DNA from: RUG14871 sp045539425
GTDB taxonomy: Bacteria; Bacillota_I; Bacilli_A; Erysipelotrichales; Erysipelotrichaceae
DNA: 64,000 nt
Direction of reading: 5' to 3'
Assembly (NCBI GenBank): GCA_045539425.1
Contig: JAZQFH010000046.1
Span: 1-64,000 of the forward strand
Of the stretch, positions 43,705 through 52,439 are shown piece by piece. Made by a program: the position numbers and the translations under genes. Within the stretch, counting starts at the first letter, position 1, and each line of letters opens with the position of its first letter. The notes beneath the pieces are model-generated. The model saw only the letters and a program-made list of their open reading frames with translations. It had not been told where the DNA came from and did not search any database.

Positions 43705-44605
43705 TCTTATACCTCTCAATCAGCCGTTCACGGTAATCCGTGACAATATCCAGCACGCCCAGCACCATTAGCATCGATGGGAACAGGAACAGAAGGATCA
43801 TGGCGGTAAACGTCATGCTCCTGTGTCCGGAGAGCCGGGCAATCATCAGCACCTCCATATACCCGAATGCCGTAAAGACAAACTGGCATAAAAGCGAAAG
43901 CAATGTCAGATAGGTATCCGCCCATTCCGCGAAGCGGAAGCGCGTATTTGCCACGGAAAGCACGATGATTGCCAGCATCGTCCATCCCAGCCATTTCGGG
44001 ATCCGCAGCATCTCCATGTTCTGTAACGGCTCCACCTGCATCTTCAACCTCTTTAAGAGCACATGCGCCAATACGTGGACAATGATGGCTTCCAGCACTG
44101 CCGCTAAGAGAATCGATGCGATTGTGAATTCCTTCAGCATCGAATAGATGCGGCTTACATCCATCTCCGGCAGACGCCTTGCGATTTCATCGGCAATCAG
44201 CCTTGTTTCCTCATAGATATCCACACCGTACATGATCGGCAGGATAACGGAAGTCAGGGCGTAGTTGATGATCGTTGTGAAAAGGGCACTGCCCAGCAGC
44301 CAGGTATTGCTGCGGTGGTTCTTCACGCCATCCCCGTACACCAGTCCCGTGATATTGGTAATGCCGACCAGAACGACGGTGTAGAGATCCCCCGTTATGA
44401 TAAAGGATAAGAGCACCACACTGATCAGAACTACGATGGACGGACGGTAGCCGTGTCTGGCTGCGTAAACCACATTGAACAGCGGCATCGCCCAGAACAC
44501 ATAGGCGGAAATCAGGCCTCCCAGATATTTATCCAGCAACAGGAAGATCGCCTCGATCGCAATGATCATGGCCCCTTCCGTGATCTCTCTTGTTTTCGTA
44601 TTCAA
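43688..44605 (-). CDS. yybS: YybS-like multi-pass membrane protein (DUF2232)
   Basis: A 305-residue integral membrane protein with about eight hydrophobic segments. The N terminus KTREITEGAMIIAIEAI matches the usual YybS opening (xTRxLTEGAxxAA). The start is a TTG, since an ATG at codon 13 would remove this conserved opening; the SD is weak (AAAGG). Its function is unknown, but it is regularly upstream of gdpP in Firmicutes, and it may work with c-di-AMP turnover or S-component-like transport. An extended -10 promoter lies about 40 bases upstream. Confidence 0.88.
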   Translation of the reverse strand: MNTKTREITEGAMIIAIEAIFLLLDKYLGGLISAYVFWAMPLFNVVYAARHGYRPSIVVLISVVLLSFIITGDLYTVVLVGITNITGLVYGDGVKNHRSNTWLLGSALFTTIINYALTSVILPIMYGVDIYEETRLIADEIARRLPEMDVSRIYSMLKEFTIASILLAAVLEAIIVHVLAHVLLKRLKMQVEPLQNMEMLRIPKWLGWTMLAIIVLSVANTRFRFAEWADTYLTLLSLLCQFVFTAFGYMEVLMIARLSGHRSMTFTAMILLFLFPSMLMVLGVLDIVTDYRERLIERYKNGQKL

Positions 44606-44640
44606 AAATCATCAACCTTTCGTATATACTGATTCAATTT

Positions 44641-44670
44641 ATTGTATCATATTTCACTTATCCATAGAAA
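44641..44670 (-). promoter_or_regulatory. Promoter of the yybS-gdpP-rplI-dnaB operon
   Basis: Minus strand TGATACAAT forms an extended -10 at 44641-44649; the -35 (TTTCTA-like) is weak. Confidence 0.5.
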
Positions 44671-44720
44671 CCATGCCGCTTTTTGATCCTCTGTTTTTTC
44701 ACACCCCTGACTGGTATAGC

Positions 44721-44747
44721 CCTCTTACCATAAGAGATGCGTTATAC
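44721..44747 (+). promoter_or_regulatory. Operator palindrome and -10 upstream of the SIS gene
   Basis: CTCTTA-CCA-TAAGAG, perfect six-base arms (44721-44735), lies six bases before TATACT (44742-44747). The position over the expected -35 suits a repressor site; no regulator gene is adjacent. Confidence 0.5.
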
Positions 44748-44776
44748 TTGTAGTGAACAATGCAGGAGGCATATGT

Positions 44777-45886
44777 ATGGAAAAAGAAGTATTATCCATG
44801 ATCGGACACGTGAAGGATACTCCGCGTGTATTACGTAAAACCTATAACATCCGCGAGCAGTTCATGACGGACTTTGTGAACGCATTCGTCTCCCATGACT
44901 TTAAGAAAGTCTTCTTCTTAGGCTCCGGAACATCCAACCACGTATCCATCGTCATTAAGAATATCTATTCGAAACTCCTTCATCTGGAAGGTGTGGCAAT
45001 TCCGCCGACATATTTCAAGAACCATGTCGATCCGAACCCGTCCGGTGTCTTTAAAAAAGAAGAGATCTGTGTGATCTGCTTCTCCCAGCACGGAGATTCC
45101 ATCTCCACATGTGAAGCAGCCAAAAAGGCCAGAGACGACGGCTATTACACGATCGGTGTCACGGAGCAGCTCAACAGCGTGCTGGAAAAACTGACGGACT
45201 GCTACTGCCATCTCGAATGCGAAGAGGAAGAAATCGGACCGGAAACGCGCGGCTATACGCAGACGATCTTCCAGTTCTACCTCATGGCCATTGAAATTGC
45301 CAAAGCCAAAGGACTCATCAGCGAAGCGGAATACACGCAGCTGGATAAAGACGCCAAAGATCTGGCAGACAACTTTGACTCCATCGTCAATGAATCCATT
45401 GACTGGTACAACCGCAACCGCGAAGAATTCCTGAAGATGGAACGCAGCTCCATCGCCGGCTACGGCTACAACTGGGCAACCGCACTCGAAGGCAGACTGA
45501 AATTCTTCGAAACCTATGCCCGCCCATGTACCGGCTACGAATTTGAAGAGCAGATGCACGGACCGTTCCGCGCCTATCCGGACAAGGATGTCTACTTCTT
45601 TGTCATCGTCTCCGAAGGAGAAGCGGAAAAGAAACGTGCCACGGCTGCTATTCCTTACTACAAGGATGCCTTCAGTGAACACGTCTTTGTCGTAACGGCA
45701 GAGCAGGATTTCCCGACAGGAGAAAAGGATCTGAAATTCTCCTACCATACCACGGACATCCTCTCCACCATGCAGTACATCGTTCCGTTCCAGGTCTTAA
45801 GTGCCCTGATCTGTGAAGATGTCGGCATCAATACCAAGGTGTCCCCAATCAAGAAGAGATACTTCTCTTCCCATTACGAAGCGTAA
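44777..45886 (+). CDS. SIS-domain deglycase/isomerase, FrlB-like (paralogue 2)
   Basis: A 369-residue double-SIS protein. The first loop is VFFLGSGTSNHVS near 46-58 and the second serine loop CFSQHGDSIST near 98; the second SIS has IAGYGYNWATALEGRLKFFE near 224-243, and the C-terminal part has EEQMHGPF. The pattern agrees with fructoselysine-6-phosphate deglycase FrlB and with GfrE/F. An amino-sugar isomerase is possible as well. I chose the ATG at 44777 with GCAGGAGG rather than a GTG eight codons upstream. It is monocistronic and convergent with a large glycoside hydrolase. Confidence 0.87.
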   Translation: MEKEVLSMIGHVKDTPRVLRKTYNIREQFMTDFVNAFVSHDFKKVFFLGSGTSNHVSIVIKNIYSKLLHLEGVAIPPTYFKNHVDPNPSGVFKKEEICVICFSQHGDSISTCEAAKKARDDGYYTIGVTEQLNSVLEKLTDCYCHLECEEEEIGPETRGYTQTIFQFYLMAIEIAKAKGLISEAEYTQLDKDAKDLADNFDSIVNESIDWYNRNREEFLKMERSSIAGYGYNWATALEGRLKFFETYARPCTGYEFEEQMHGPFRAYPDKDVYFFVIVSEGEAEKKRATAAIPYYKDAFSEHVFVVTAEQDFPTGEKDLKFSYHTTDILSTMQYIVPFQVLSALICEDVGINTKVSPIKKRYFSSHYEA

Positions 45887-45895
45887 CATCAAATA

Positions 45896-45924
45896 CAGCG
45901 GATCAAAGATCCGCTGAATTTTTA
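45896..45924 (+). terminator. Terminator of the SIS gene at 44.8 kb
   Basis: CAGCGGATC-AAA-GATCCGCTG followed by AATTTTTATC. Confidence 0.88.
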
Positions 45925-45950
45925 TCTTTCAATGATATTTTGAAAACCGT

Positions 45951-48554
45951 TTATTTTTCACGCGGAGAAAGATAGAGATTCACATCCCCCGTAATTCCCT
46001 GCAGCTCATCCTTTGCCACGTAGGAGCCTGTCGCCTTGTTGCGCATCTTCTGCATGAGTCCGCCATCCATGGCGCGGCCCAGATTTGTCGCAACTTCAAT
46101 CACCAGAGTGTTCTTTCCCGTCTTCTGTGCCGTGGTGAGGTCATACAGGAATGTCGGGACTACCTGGATTCCCAGGGATGTGCCGTTCAGGAAGACTTCC
46201 ACGCCTTCGTAGGCATCCGTGATTTCCAGAACCGCTTTTTCTTCTTCCGTCAGTTCGATTTCCGTCTCATAACGGATGATTCCCGCAAACTTCTTATTTT
46301 CCTTCACATAGTTATCCGGAAGCGTGACTTCCTTCTTTTCTTTAAAGTCAGGATAGTTCACTGCCTCAGAGACACTGCGCTCAAATTGAGTCAGCGTCTT
46401 CTTTTCTCCGACAGGCAGAGTACGCTCACTGAGCCATTCCTTCTCCGCCGTGTCTTTGATCAGCAGTTTTCCTTTGTTTGGCTCCAGTGTGATTTCCGAA
46501 CCTGTTAAGGCATATATGCGGTTATTCCAGGCGTCATATTCATACCATTCACTCAGATCCACTGACAGCTTTCCGCAATAGGTTTCAGCCGCTTCATTAA
46601 AGAGGTATAACAACGGCGTTTCATGTGTATACTCCAGAATGCGGATATTCCTGTTTGCCGGGGAGATGGTAATGCCGCCGATGATGCCGCGTACCTTGTC
46701 CGCAAGTTCTCCAAGCGTCACCGTTTCATAAACCGGCGTACTGCCGTCTTCCAGAATCTGCGGTAAGGCATCGATGAACCAGACCGGAATGCTCAGTTCC
46801 TTTAACAGCGCATTCATTTCACCTGTGATATAGCGGGCATACGGTACGATCAGTACTTCATACTCCTGCTTATTTACCTTCAGTGTTTTTCCGCTTTCCG
46901 TATGGTAGCGTTCTTTTTCCCTCAGTGCATCGAATGGAATGGTATCCGCCAGGATCTGCGCTTCATACAGGTTGCGCAGAGGTTTCTGCACCAGCATGGA
47001 ATCTGCCATCCATTCCGTTTCCGCGTTATATAATACCGCCACTCTGCTTTCCCGCTTTCCGTTTGAAATCAGGGAACAGACACGGTTCATGTAATTTACG
47101 ATCTTTCCGAAATGACGGTACTGCGGGTTATGACCGAAGGCATAGAAGTGTGGCGGGCAGTCCAGATCCGGGAAGGCTTTTCCCGTAAAGGCATGCGGGA
47201 CAAAGTGATTGACACCGCGCACCATGAAGTGTTCTGCCAGATATTTCTCCAGTCGGACACCTTCACTCCAGCCGTAGTTACCGAAGATTTCACACATCGC
47301 GTCCCCGTGCTTTTTCGGATCGATGGCAGCTAAAGATGCCGCAAGGTTTCCCAGCGCAAAGTGATAGAATTCCCCGTCACGCTCGCCGAAGAACGTCTTG
47401 ATTTTCAGATCCTCTCCCTGCGGTAATACCTGGCCGCCGATATCGTCGATTCCGGCCATATCCTGTCCATTTAAGCCGCGGAAGTAGTGTCCCAGCGACA
47501 TTCCCGTACGGCTGTGGGAGTTATTGTCTTCAATGACGTGTCCGATATATTTCACTCCGTGCTCATTGCACCATAAACCCAGCTGTTCCGAGAAATCCTT
47601 CCGGACAAGTTTGGTGACCGCATCCATATATTCCAGGCGGACCTTTGCGGCTTTTTCGGGGAAGTCATTCTCCCATAAGTAAAGCAGATCCTCTTTCCAG
47701 CTTTCTCCAAGGCGTTTCTTCAATTCCTCTTCCAGCTCCGGTGAATACGGGAAGTCGATCTCATCTCCCATGCGGTTTGCGCCTGTAACATAGACGCCGT
47801 TTCCGAGTTCCGGCTCATCTGAGAAGAAACCCGCAATGGTCTTGCCGAAGTCATCTTTGTAATGCGCAAAATGCGGCTCATAAACCGTATCGATCAGAAT
47901 ACGGCAGGACTCCTTTGACATCATGTTGATATAGTCCCGGTGGATCCCGTAGTTCCGGCTTAAGCCGACCACGTAAACCTTATAATTCCCTTCCGGTTTA
48001 TGCCAGAGGATCTTACCGGTATTCCCGATTTCCAGCGGTGTGGTATTGCCTTTTGCGTCCATCACCGTAACCGCAAGAATCCTGTCATCATCAAACTTCG
48101 CGGCTTTTCCGGCCACGAATGTCATGACGGCGCGGGATTTGTAATCCAGGCGGAGTTTCGGCGGGAAGAGTTCCGTCAGGTTGATCTCGACATCCTTTTC
48201 CTTCCCTTTGTATTTTCTGCAGGCGGAAACCACCGACTGGCGGTGAAGTGAGAGCGGTGCACTCTTTACGGCACCGTTGGCAAATCCCGTCGGGAAATGG
48301 GAGTCATCCAGAATCCAGACTTTCATCTCCCGCTTTCTGGCTTCCTCTAAAATGATATCCATATCCTTCCACCATTTTTCCCCGCAGAAATCCGGGTGCG
48401 GGCGGGATTCAATACAGACGGAATTACAGCCGCTTTCATGAATGGCTTTCATTAATAAGCGAAGCGTTGCTTCATCTTCGCCATGTTGCCAGAAGAACGG
48501 GAAAATATAGTCCTGTTTTTTCCCTTCCAGTAAGTCTCTGATGATCTGATTCAT
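45951..48554 (-). CDS. Large cytoplasmic glycoside hydrolase, GH106-like, substrate unknown
   Basis: An 867-residue protein. The N-terminal barrel-like domain starts FPFFWQHGEDEATLR and has IESRPHPDFCGEKWW near 47-61 and KVWILDDSHFPTGFANG near 78-94, the pattern of proteins annotated as glycosyl hydrolases related to GH106 alpha-L-rhamnosidases. Acidic residues in FFSDEPELGN near 238 and HVIEDNNSHSRTG near 339 are plausible catalytic sites. A C-terminal jelly-roll (about 740-860, GVEVFLNGTSLG) closes it. There is no signal peptide, so it acts inside on an imported oligosaccharide or glycoside. It is transcribed alone with a palindrome in front. Family assignment is tentative. Confidence 0.75.
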   Translation of the reverse strand: MNQIIRDLLEGKKQDYIFPFFWQHGEDEATLRLLMKAIHESGCNSVCIESRPHPDFCGEKWWKDMDIILEEARKREMKVWILDDSHFPTGFANGAVKSAPLSLHRQSVVSACRKYKGKEKDVEINLTELFPPKLRLDYKSRAVMTFVAGKAAKFDDDRILAVTVMDAKGNTTPLEIGNTGKILWHKPEGNYKVYVVGLSRNYGIHRDYINMMSKESCRILIDTVYEPHFAHYKDDFGKTIAGFFSDEPELGNGVYVTGANRMGDEIDFPYSPELEEELKKRLGESWKEDLLYLWENDFPEKAAKVRLEYMDAVTKLVRKDFSEQLGLWCNEHGVKYIGHVIEDNNSHSRTGMSLGHYFRGLNGQDMAGIDDIGGQVLPQGEDLKIKTFFGERDGEFYHFALGNLAASLAAIDPKKHGDAMCEIFGNYGWSEGVRLEKYLAEHFMVRGVNHFVPHAFTGKAFPDLDCPPHFYAFGHNPQYRHFGKIVNYMNRVCSLISNGKRESRVAVLYNAETEWMADSMLVQKPLRNLYEAQILADTIPFDALREKERYHTESGKTLKVNKQEYEVLIVPYARYITGEMNALLKELSIPVWFIDALPQILEDGSTPVYETVTLGELADKVRGIIGGITISPANRNIRILEYTHETPLLYLFNEAAETYCGKLSVDLSEWYEYDAWNNRIYALTGSEITLEPNKGKLLIKDTAEKEWLSERTLPVGEKKTLTQFERSVSEAVNYPDFKEKKEVTLPDNYVKENKKFAGIIRYETEIELTEEEKAVLEITDAYEGVEVFLNGTSLGIQVVPTFLYDLTTAQKTGKNTLVIEVATNLGRAMDGGLMQKMRNKATGSYVAKDELQGITGDVNLYLSPREK

Positions 48555-48573
48555 ATTACTAACCTCTCAAGTA

Positions 48574-48591
48574 TAGAATACAATAATTCTA
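48574..48591. promoter_or_regulatory. Palindrome upstream of the glycoside hydrolase gene
   Basis: TAGAAT-ACAATA-ATTCTA, perfect six-base arms, 20 bases before the start codon and overlapping the probable -10 (TATTCT or TATACT on the minus strand). A candidate operator. Confidence 0.5.
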
Positions 48592-48687
48592 TTTTCCGAT
48601 ATATTCATTTTTTCCACATTATCTGCAATTATTGCACATCGTGTCTTTCCTTCCATACCGCAAAAAGTTCTTCACAAAAGAGAGATG

Positions 48688-48717
48688 ACAAAAGGGACTT
48701 CGCATGTGAAGTCCCTT
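48688..48717 (-). terminator. Terminator of the SIS-HAD pair
   Basis: Minus strand AAGGGACTTC and GAAGTCCCTT followed by TTGTC, downstream of the HAD gene. Confidence 0.8.
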
Positions 48718-48725
48718 CGTTTTCC

Positions 48726-49379
48726 TTACAGTCTTTTTAAGATTTCCGGCAGCTCATCAAACGTATCGATATAATCATCTCCACCTTCCTGATTCAGGCC
48801 GAGATAGTGGTCTCTGCGGACAACGACATGCATTCCGGCTGCCTTTCCGGAAGCGATTCCGTTCGGGCTGTCTTCCACAACCAGACATTCGCACGGTTCT
48901 ACCTGCAGTTTTCTTGCGCAATAGAGGTAGATGTCTGGATCCGGTTTGGAGCGCGTAAAGTCATCCCCGCTCACCATTAAGTCAAAGTACTCTGCCACCT
49001 TGCCTTCTTTCAGACCTGTCTGAACATATTCGAGCGAAGAAGAGGAAGCACAGGCAATCCGGTACCCCTGCTCTTTCAGCCACCTGACACATCTCTGCGT
49101 ATCTTCAAAGACGAGATCGGCAAACGGCAGGTGTCTGCGCTTTTCACTGATATCCGCAATCAGCCCCTGCTTGAAGCTTTCCTTATCCACCTGATCCTCA
49201 TATCCCGCAATCACTTCATCAAAGATGTCCTTTGTCTTATCGGAGCAGATCAGCAGTTTCATACGGTCTCCCGGAATCGGGGAGTCAATCGAAATCAGAT
49301 AGTCCCGTAACAGTTTATTGTCATAGGTTTCGGTATCAAAGAGCACACCGTCAAAATCAAACAGCACTGCCTTGATCAT
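48726..49379 (-). CDS. HAD-superfamily phosphatase, beta-phosphoglucomutase-like
   Basis: A 217-residue cytoplasmic HAD enzyme with motif I DFDGVLFDT (8-16), motif II CASSSS near 110-115, the Lys in RSKPDPDIY near 143-151 and motif IV VEDSPNGI near 167. The helical cap inserted after motif I suggests a phosphosugar mutase or phosphatase. It overlaps the SIS gene by four bases (ATGA), so the two are co-expressed and it probably acts on the same phosphosugar. Confidence 0.88.
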   Translation of the reverse strand: MIKAVLFDFDGVLFDTETYDNKLLRDYLISIDSPIPGDRMKLLICSDKTKDIFDEVIAGYEDQVDKESFKQGLIADISEKRRHLPFADLVFEDTQRCVRWLKEQGYRIACASSSSLEYVQTGLKEGKVAEYFDLMVSGDDFTRSKPDPDIYLYCARKLQVEPCECLVVEDSPNGIASGKAAGMHVVVRRDHYLGLNQEGGDDYIDTFDELPEILKRL

Positions 49380-50452
49380 ACATAGCTACCCATCTTTTCA
49401 TGGAACTGCGGATCGCTCGGGATATTGCAGTCAATGCCGAGCTCCACGCTGACCCATTTGGTGATGACCTGAAGCGGGATCACATATTCCATGGTAGAGA
49501 AATCCCTGTCATCCTTAAACGGATAGCAGAAGGTATTCGGTGCGTCGATGAAAGTTGTATCGCTTGTGATCATAAACTGATGGGCATGACGCTCTTCCTT
49601 GAAGTAGCGGTACATCCGCTTCATTCTGTCATAGTATTCACTCTTTGAACCGAGATAGATAATATAGTCATTCTCATAGATGGAATGGTAGATGCCGTGA
49701 TAGAACTCTTCCGTCTGATATCCGGTCACGGAGCAGCGCACGCCTTCCAGAATCTTCAGACTTCCTTCATAGACCGCTCCGAGATTTCCTTCATACCCCA
49801 CAATGACGATCCGTTTGGCCTTCTTCAGCTCGTCCATGTTTTGCTTAACCCAGATGGTTGCCTTTTCGGCAATGTCGCTTAAGTTCTCACTCGATGCCAG
49901 TAAGCGTTCATACACTTCCTCAATGGCGATCTCATCTCTTCCACGCAGCTTGGCCAGTTCTCCGGCAAAGACCGTTAAGGTCGCAATGGAACCGATGAAG
50001 CCCTTGGTTTTCGGACCGGCGGTTTCCTCTCCGCAGTTTAACGGCAGGAAACATTCGGCATTATCCACGACCGGACACTCCGGAATCTCCGATAAGCCGA
50101 TTGTCGGCAGATTATGTTTCATGGCATGTTCCAGTGCCAGTATCGTTGATGTGGAATGTCCGTACTGGGAGATTCCGATCACCAGTGTACCTTCTTCCAC
50201 GACGCAGTGATCATCCTTAAACGTCAGCGGATACATGGCTTCCACCGGTATCTGCAATTCATATTCCATCGCACGTCTGGCCGCCAATGCTGCATGATAC
50301 GACGTTCCGGAACCGACAATGACGATTTTTCTGATTTTCTTCTTCAGCGCATACTCCACGGCTTCCTGCATGACTTCACGTTCATCCAGTATCTTTCTTA
50401 CCGTTGCGCCTGACTCCAGAATGTAATCATAGATATCTCCTCTGTTACTCAT
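49376..50452 (-). CDS. SIS-domain deglycase/isomerase, FrlB/GfrF-like (paralogue 3)
   Basis: A 358-residue double-SIS protein: first SIS VIVGSGTSYHAAL near 43-56 and GISQYGHSTSTIL near 93-105; second SIS IVIVGYEGNLGAVYEGSLKILE near 212-233; EEFYHGIYHS near 245-254 corresponds to the active-site loop. The most likely role is cleavage of a glycated amino acid phosphate or an amino-sugar-phosphate isomerisation. It heads a two-gene unit with a HAD phosphatase and is divergent from a Gfo/Idh/MocA oxidoreductase. A TATAAT lies about 40 bases upstream on the minus strand. Confidence 0.87.
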   Translation of the reverse strand: MSNRGDIYDYILESGATVRKILDEREVMQEAVEYALKKKIRKIVIVGSGTSYHAALAARRAMEYELQIPVEAMYPLTFKDDHCVVEEGTLVIGISQYGHSTSTILALEHAMKHNLPTIGLSEIPECPVVDNAECFLPLNCGEETAGPKTKGFIGSIATLTVFAGELAKLRGRDEIAIEEVYERLLASSENLSDIAEKATIWVKQNMDELKKAKRIVIVGYEGNLGAVYEGSLKILEGVRCSVTGYQTEEFYHGIYHSIYENDYIIYLGSKSEYYDRMKRMYRYFKEERHAHQFMITSDTTFIDAPNTFCYPFKDDRDFSTMEYVIPLQVITKWVSVELGIDCNIPSDPQFHEKMGSYV

Positions 50453-50596
50453 ACACAGTCCCTCTTTTCTATTATCCTTTTATATTATAATATCTGCGGC
50501 ACTCCCTTTCCTTTGAATATATCCCCTTTTTCCATTCAATTCATAAATAATGCAGTGCTTCGCTGTATTACAATAACAGTAAGGAGGACTCCTCTT

Positions 50597-51574
50597 ATGA
50601 AAATCGGTATCATTTCCACCAGCACCATCATCCCCTGGTTCTTTGACAGTCTGAAAGACTATCCGGATGTCAGTGTTTCCGCCATCTATTCCCGCACGTA
50701 TGAAAAAGCCAGACCGTTTGCGGAGAAATACAATATTCCGAAGATCTATACCAATGAGAAGGAGCTGTATCAGGATCCGGACATTGACACCGTTTACCTG
50801 CTCAGCCCGAATGCCCTGCATTACCCGCAGGCAAAAGCGGCACTCTCCTACGGTAAAAACGTTATAAATGAAAAGCCGTTCTGTGCCACGCTGCGCCAGG
50901 CGGAAGAACTCTTTGCGCTGGCGGGAAAGAACCATGTCTTCCTGTTTGACATGTCCATCTCCCGCGAATACGGACACTTCCAACTGATTCAGAAACATCT
51001 TTGTGATCTCGGCAGAGTCCATCTGTTCAAAGCTAATCTGAGTAAGTACTCCCGCCGCTACGATGCATTTTTGAGCGGGGAAACTCCGAATGTCTTCTCG
51101 GTTGAAATGGAAGGCGGGGCACTGATGGATATGAACGTCTACAACATTGCGCTTTCCACCCTTTTGTTCGGCTCTCCCGTACAGGTACTCTATGCGGCAA
51201 ACGTGGAGCGCGGGATTGACACCTCCGGAGAGCTCATTCTGAAATATAACGACATGCTGGCGGAACTCTGCGTTTCCAAATGCACGACTGCCCCGAACAC
51301 CCTTCTTCTGCAGGGTGAAAAAGGTTCTCTCTGTATACAGAAAACAATGTCACGTGAAGGAGATAAAGTCATTCTCACAAAACAGAATATGGAGCAGACG
51401 GAATTCACTGCCGCATCATCCATCCAGAATATGGAGCGCATCATCACGTGCCTCAGGGATCACGACGAAAGTATCTACCGGAAGGAGAAGGAAACGGTTC
51501 TCACCATCGTCCGGATTCTGGAAGAAGCCAGAAAGTGCGCTGGAATCTCACTTCCCTCCGACAAAGCGGAATAG
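50597..51574 (+). CDS. Gfo/Idh/MocA family oxidoreductase
   Basis: A 325-residue NAD(P)-dependent sugar or polyol oxidoreductase. The N-terminal Rossmann fold starts MKIGIISTSTI (a variant of the GxGxxG loop: GIISTSTII), followed by SAIYSRTYEKA and VYLLSPNALHYPQAKAALSYGKNVINEKPF near 73-102, the usual EKP motif. The C-terminal beta-sheet domain has EMEGGALMDMNVYNI near 173-187. I use the ATG at 50597 after AAGGAGG; the open frame extends 28 codons further upstream without an SD. It is divergent from the SIS-HAD pair and convergent with a second HAD gene. Confidence 0.9.
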   Translation: MKIGIISTSTIIPWFFDSLKDYPDVSVSAIYSRTYEKARPFAEKYNIPKIYTNEKELYQDPDIDTVYLLSPNALHYPQAKAALSYGKNVINEKPFCATLRQAEELFALAGKNHVFLFDMSISREYGHFQLIQKHLCDLGRVHLFKANLSKYSRRYDAFLSGETPNVFSVEMEGGALMDMNVYNIALSTLLFGSPVQVLYAANVERGIDTSGELILKYNDMLAELCVSKCTTAPNTLLLQGEKGSLCIQKTMSREGDKVILTKQNMEQTEFTAASSIQNMERIITCLRDHDESIYRKEKETVLTIVRILEEARKCAGISLPSDKAE

Positions 51575-51594
51575 TTTTCCGTTTATCGTTTTCA

Positions 51595-52362
51595 TCAATC
51601 AAAGAGTTCAGTCGCTGACTGAATTTTTTCATTTGATCCGTTAACTTTTTCCAGATACTCCCGTATCTTTCCTACATCCCCGTCCATGATTTTACATACC
51701 GCCGGGAAGTCTCCCTTGATTTTGGAAGAGATGGCCTGATGGATGTAGATTCCATCCAGCCCGACTCTCGCCGCACCCAGCATGTCGCTTTTATAATCAT
51801 TTCCAATCATGACGGATTCCTTCACATCAATTCCCGTCTTTTTCAGCATGATCTCAAAGAATTCCTTCCCCGGTTTTGCGTAACCGTAAGTCGAAGAGAG
51901 AAAGACATCATCCAGATACGGCAGTAAGCCGAGTTCTCTGAGTTCCGTAAGCGTGAAGCATTCCTGCGCATTGGATAACAGAATGACTCTGACTTTCTGC
52001 TCTTTCAGATATTTCAAAAGATCCGTCACACCCGGGTACAGGCCGAAGCGCTGATAGGAAGCTTTGCGGAACTTCATGGCAAAAGCGTCGATTTCCTCAT
52101 CACTCAGCGTGACATTTTTCCGCTGTAATATTTCCCGGAAAATATCGCGCAGTTCAATCTCCGGATACTCTGAATCTGTCCGCTTTTCAAACTCCTCTTG
52201 GATCAGCTGAAAATAGAGATCCCGCACTTCACGGATCTTATATTCCGCATGACAGCTGCGCAAGAGCTGACGGATTGTTTTCCAGAACGCAAAGGACGCT
52301 TCATCCGTGCGGATGTCAACCAGAGTTCCGTATAGATCAAAAATCACATTCCGATATTTCAT
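51595..52362 (-). CDS. HAD-superfamily hydrolase (YjjG/dehalogenase-like)
   Basis: A 255-residue HAD protein: motif I FDLYGTLVD near 8-16, motif II LLSNAQ near 130-135, Lys in YAKPGKEFF near 161-169, motif IV IGNDYKSDMLG near 185-195. The cap is all-helical. It is likely a nucleotide or sugar phosphatase with unknown substrate. Its 3' end carries the terminator hairpin of the convergent oxidoreductase gene (20 bases lie between the two stop codons). A short gap separates it from the rpsR terminator. Confidence 0.87.
   Translation of the reverse strand: MKYRNVIFDLYGTLVDIRTDEASFAFWKTIRQLLRSCHAEYKIREVRDLYFQLIQEEFEKRTDSEYPEIELRDIFREILQRKNVTLSDEEIDAFAMKFRKASYQRFGLYPGVTDLLKYLKEQKVRVILLSNAQECFTLTELRELGLLPYLDDVFLSSTYGYAKPGKEFFEIMLKKTGIDVKESVMIGNDYKSDMLGAARVGLDGIYIHQAISSKIKGDFPAVCKIMDGDVGKIREYLEKVNGSNEKIQSATELFD
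51606..51629 (+). terminator. Terminator of the oxidoreductase inside the convergent HAD gene
   Basis: TTCAGTC-GCT-GACTGAA followed by TTTTTTC. It is coding on the other strand (HAD C terminus). Confidence 0.82.
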
Positions 52363-52390
52363 ACCGTCTTCATCATAGCGGAAAAGAGGA

Positions 52391-52422
52391 AAAAGAAAAA
52401 GGGGTCTCCTTACGGATCCCCC
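52391..52422 (-). terminator. Terminator of rpsF-ssb-rpsR
   Basis: Minus strand GGGGATCC-GTAA-GGAGACCCC followed by TTTTTCTTTTTCC. Confidence 0.85.
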
Positions 52423-52439
52423 TGTGTGTGACTGATCGA

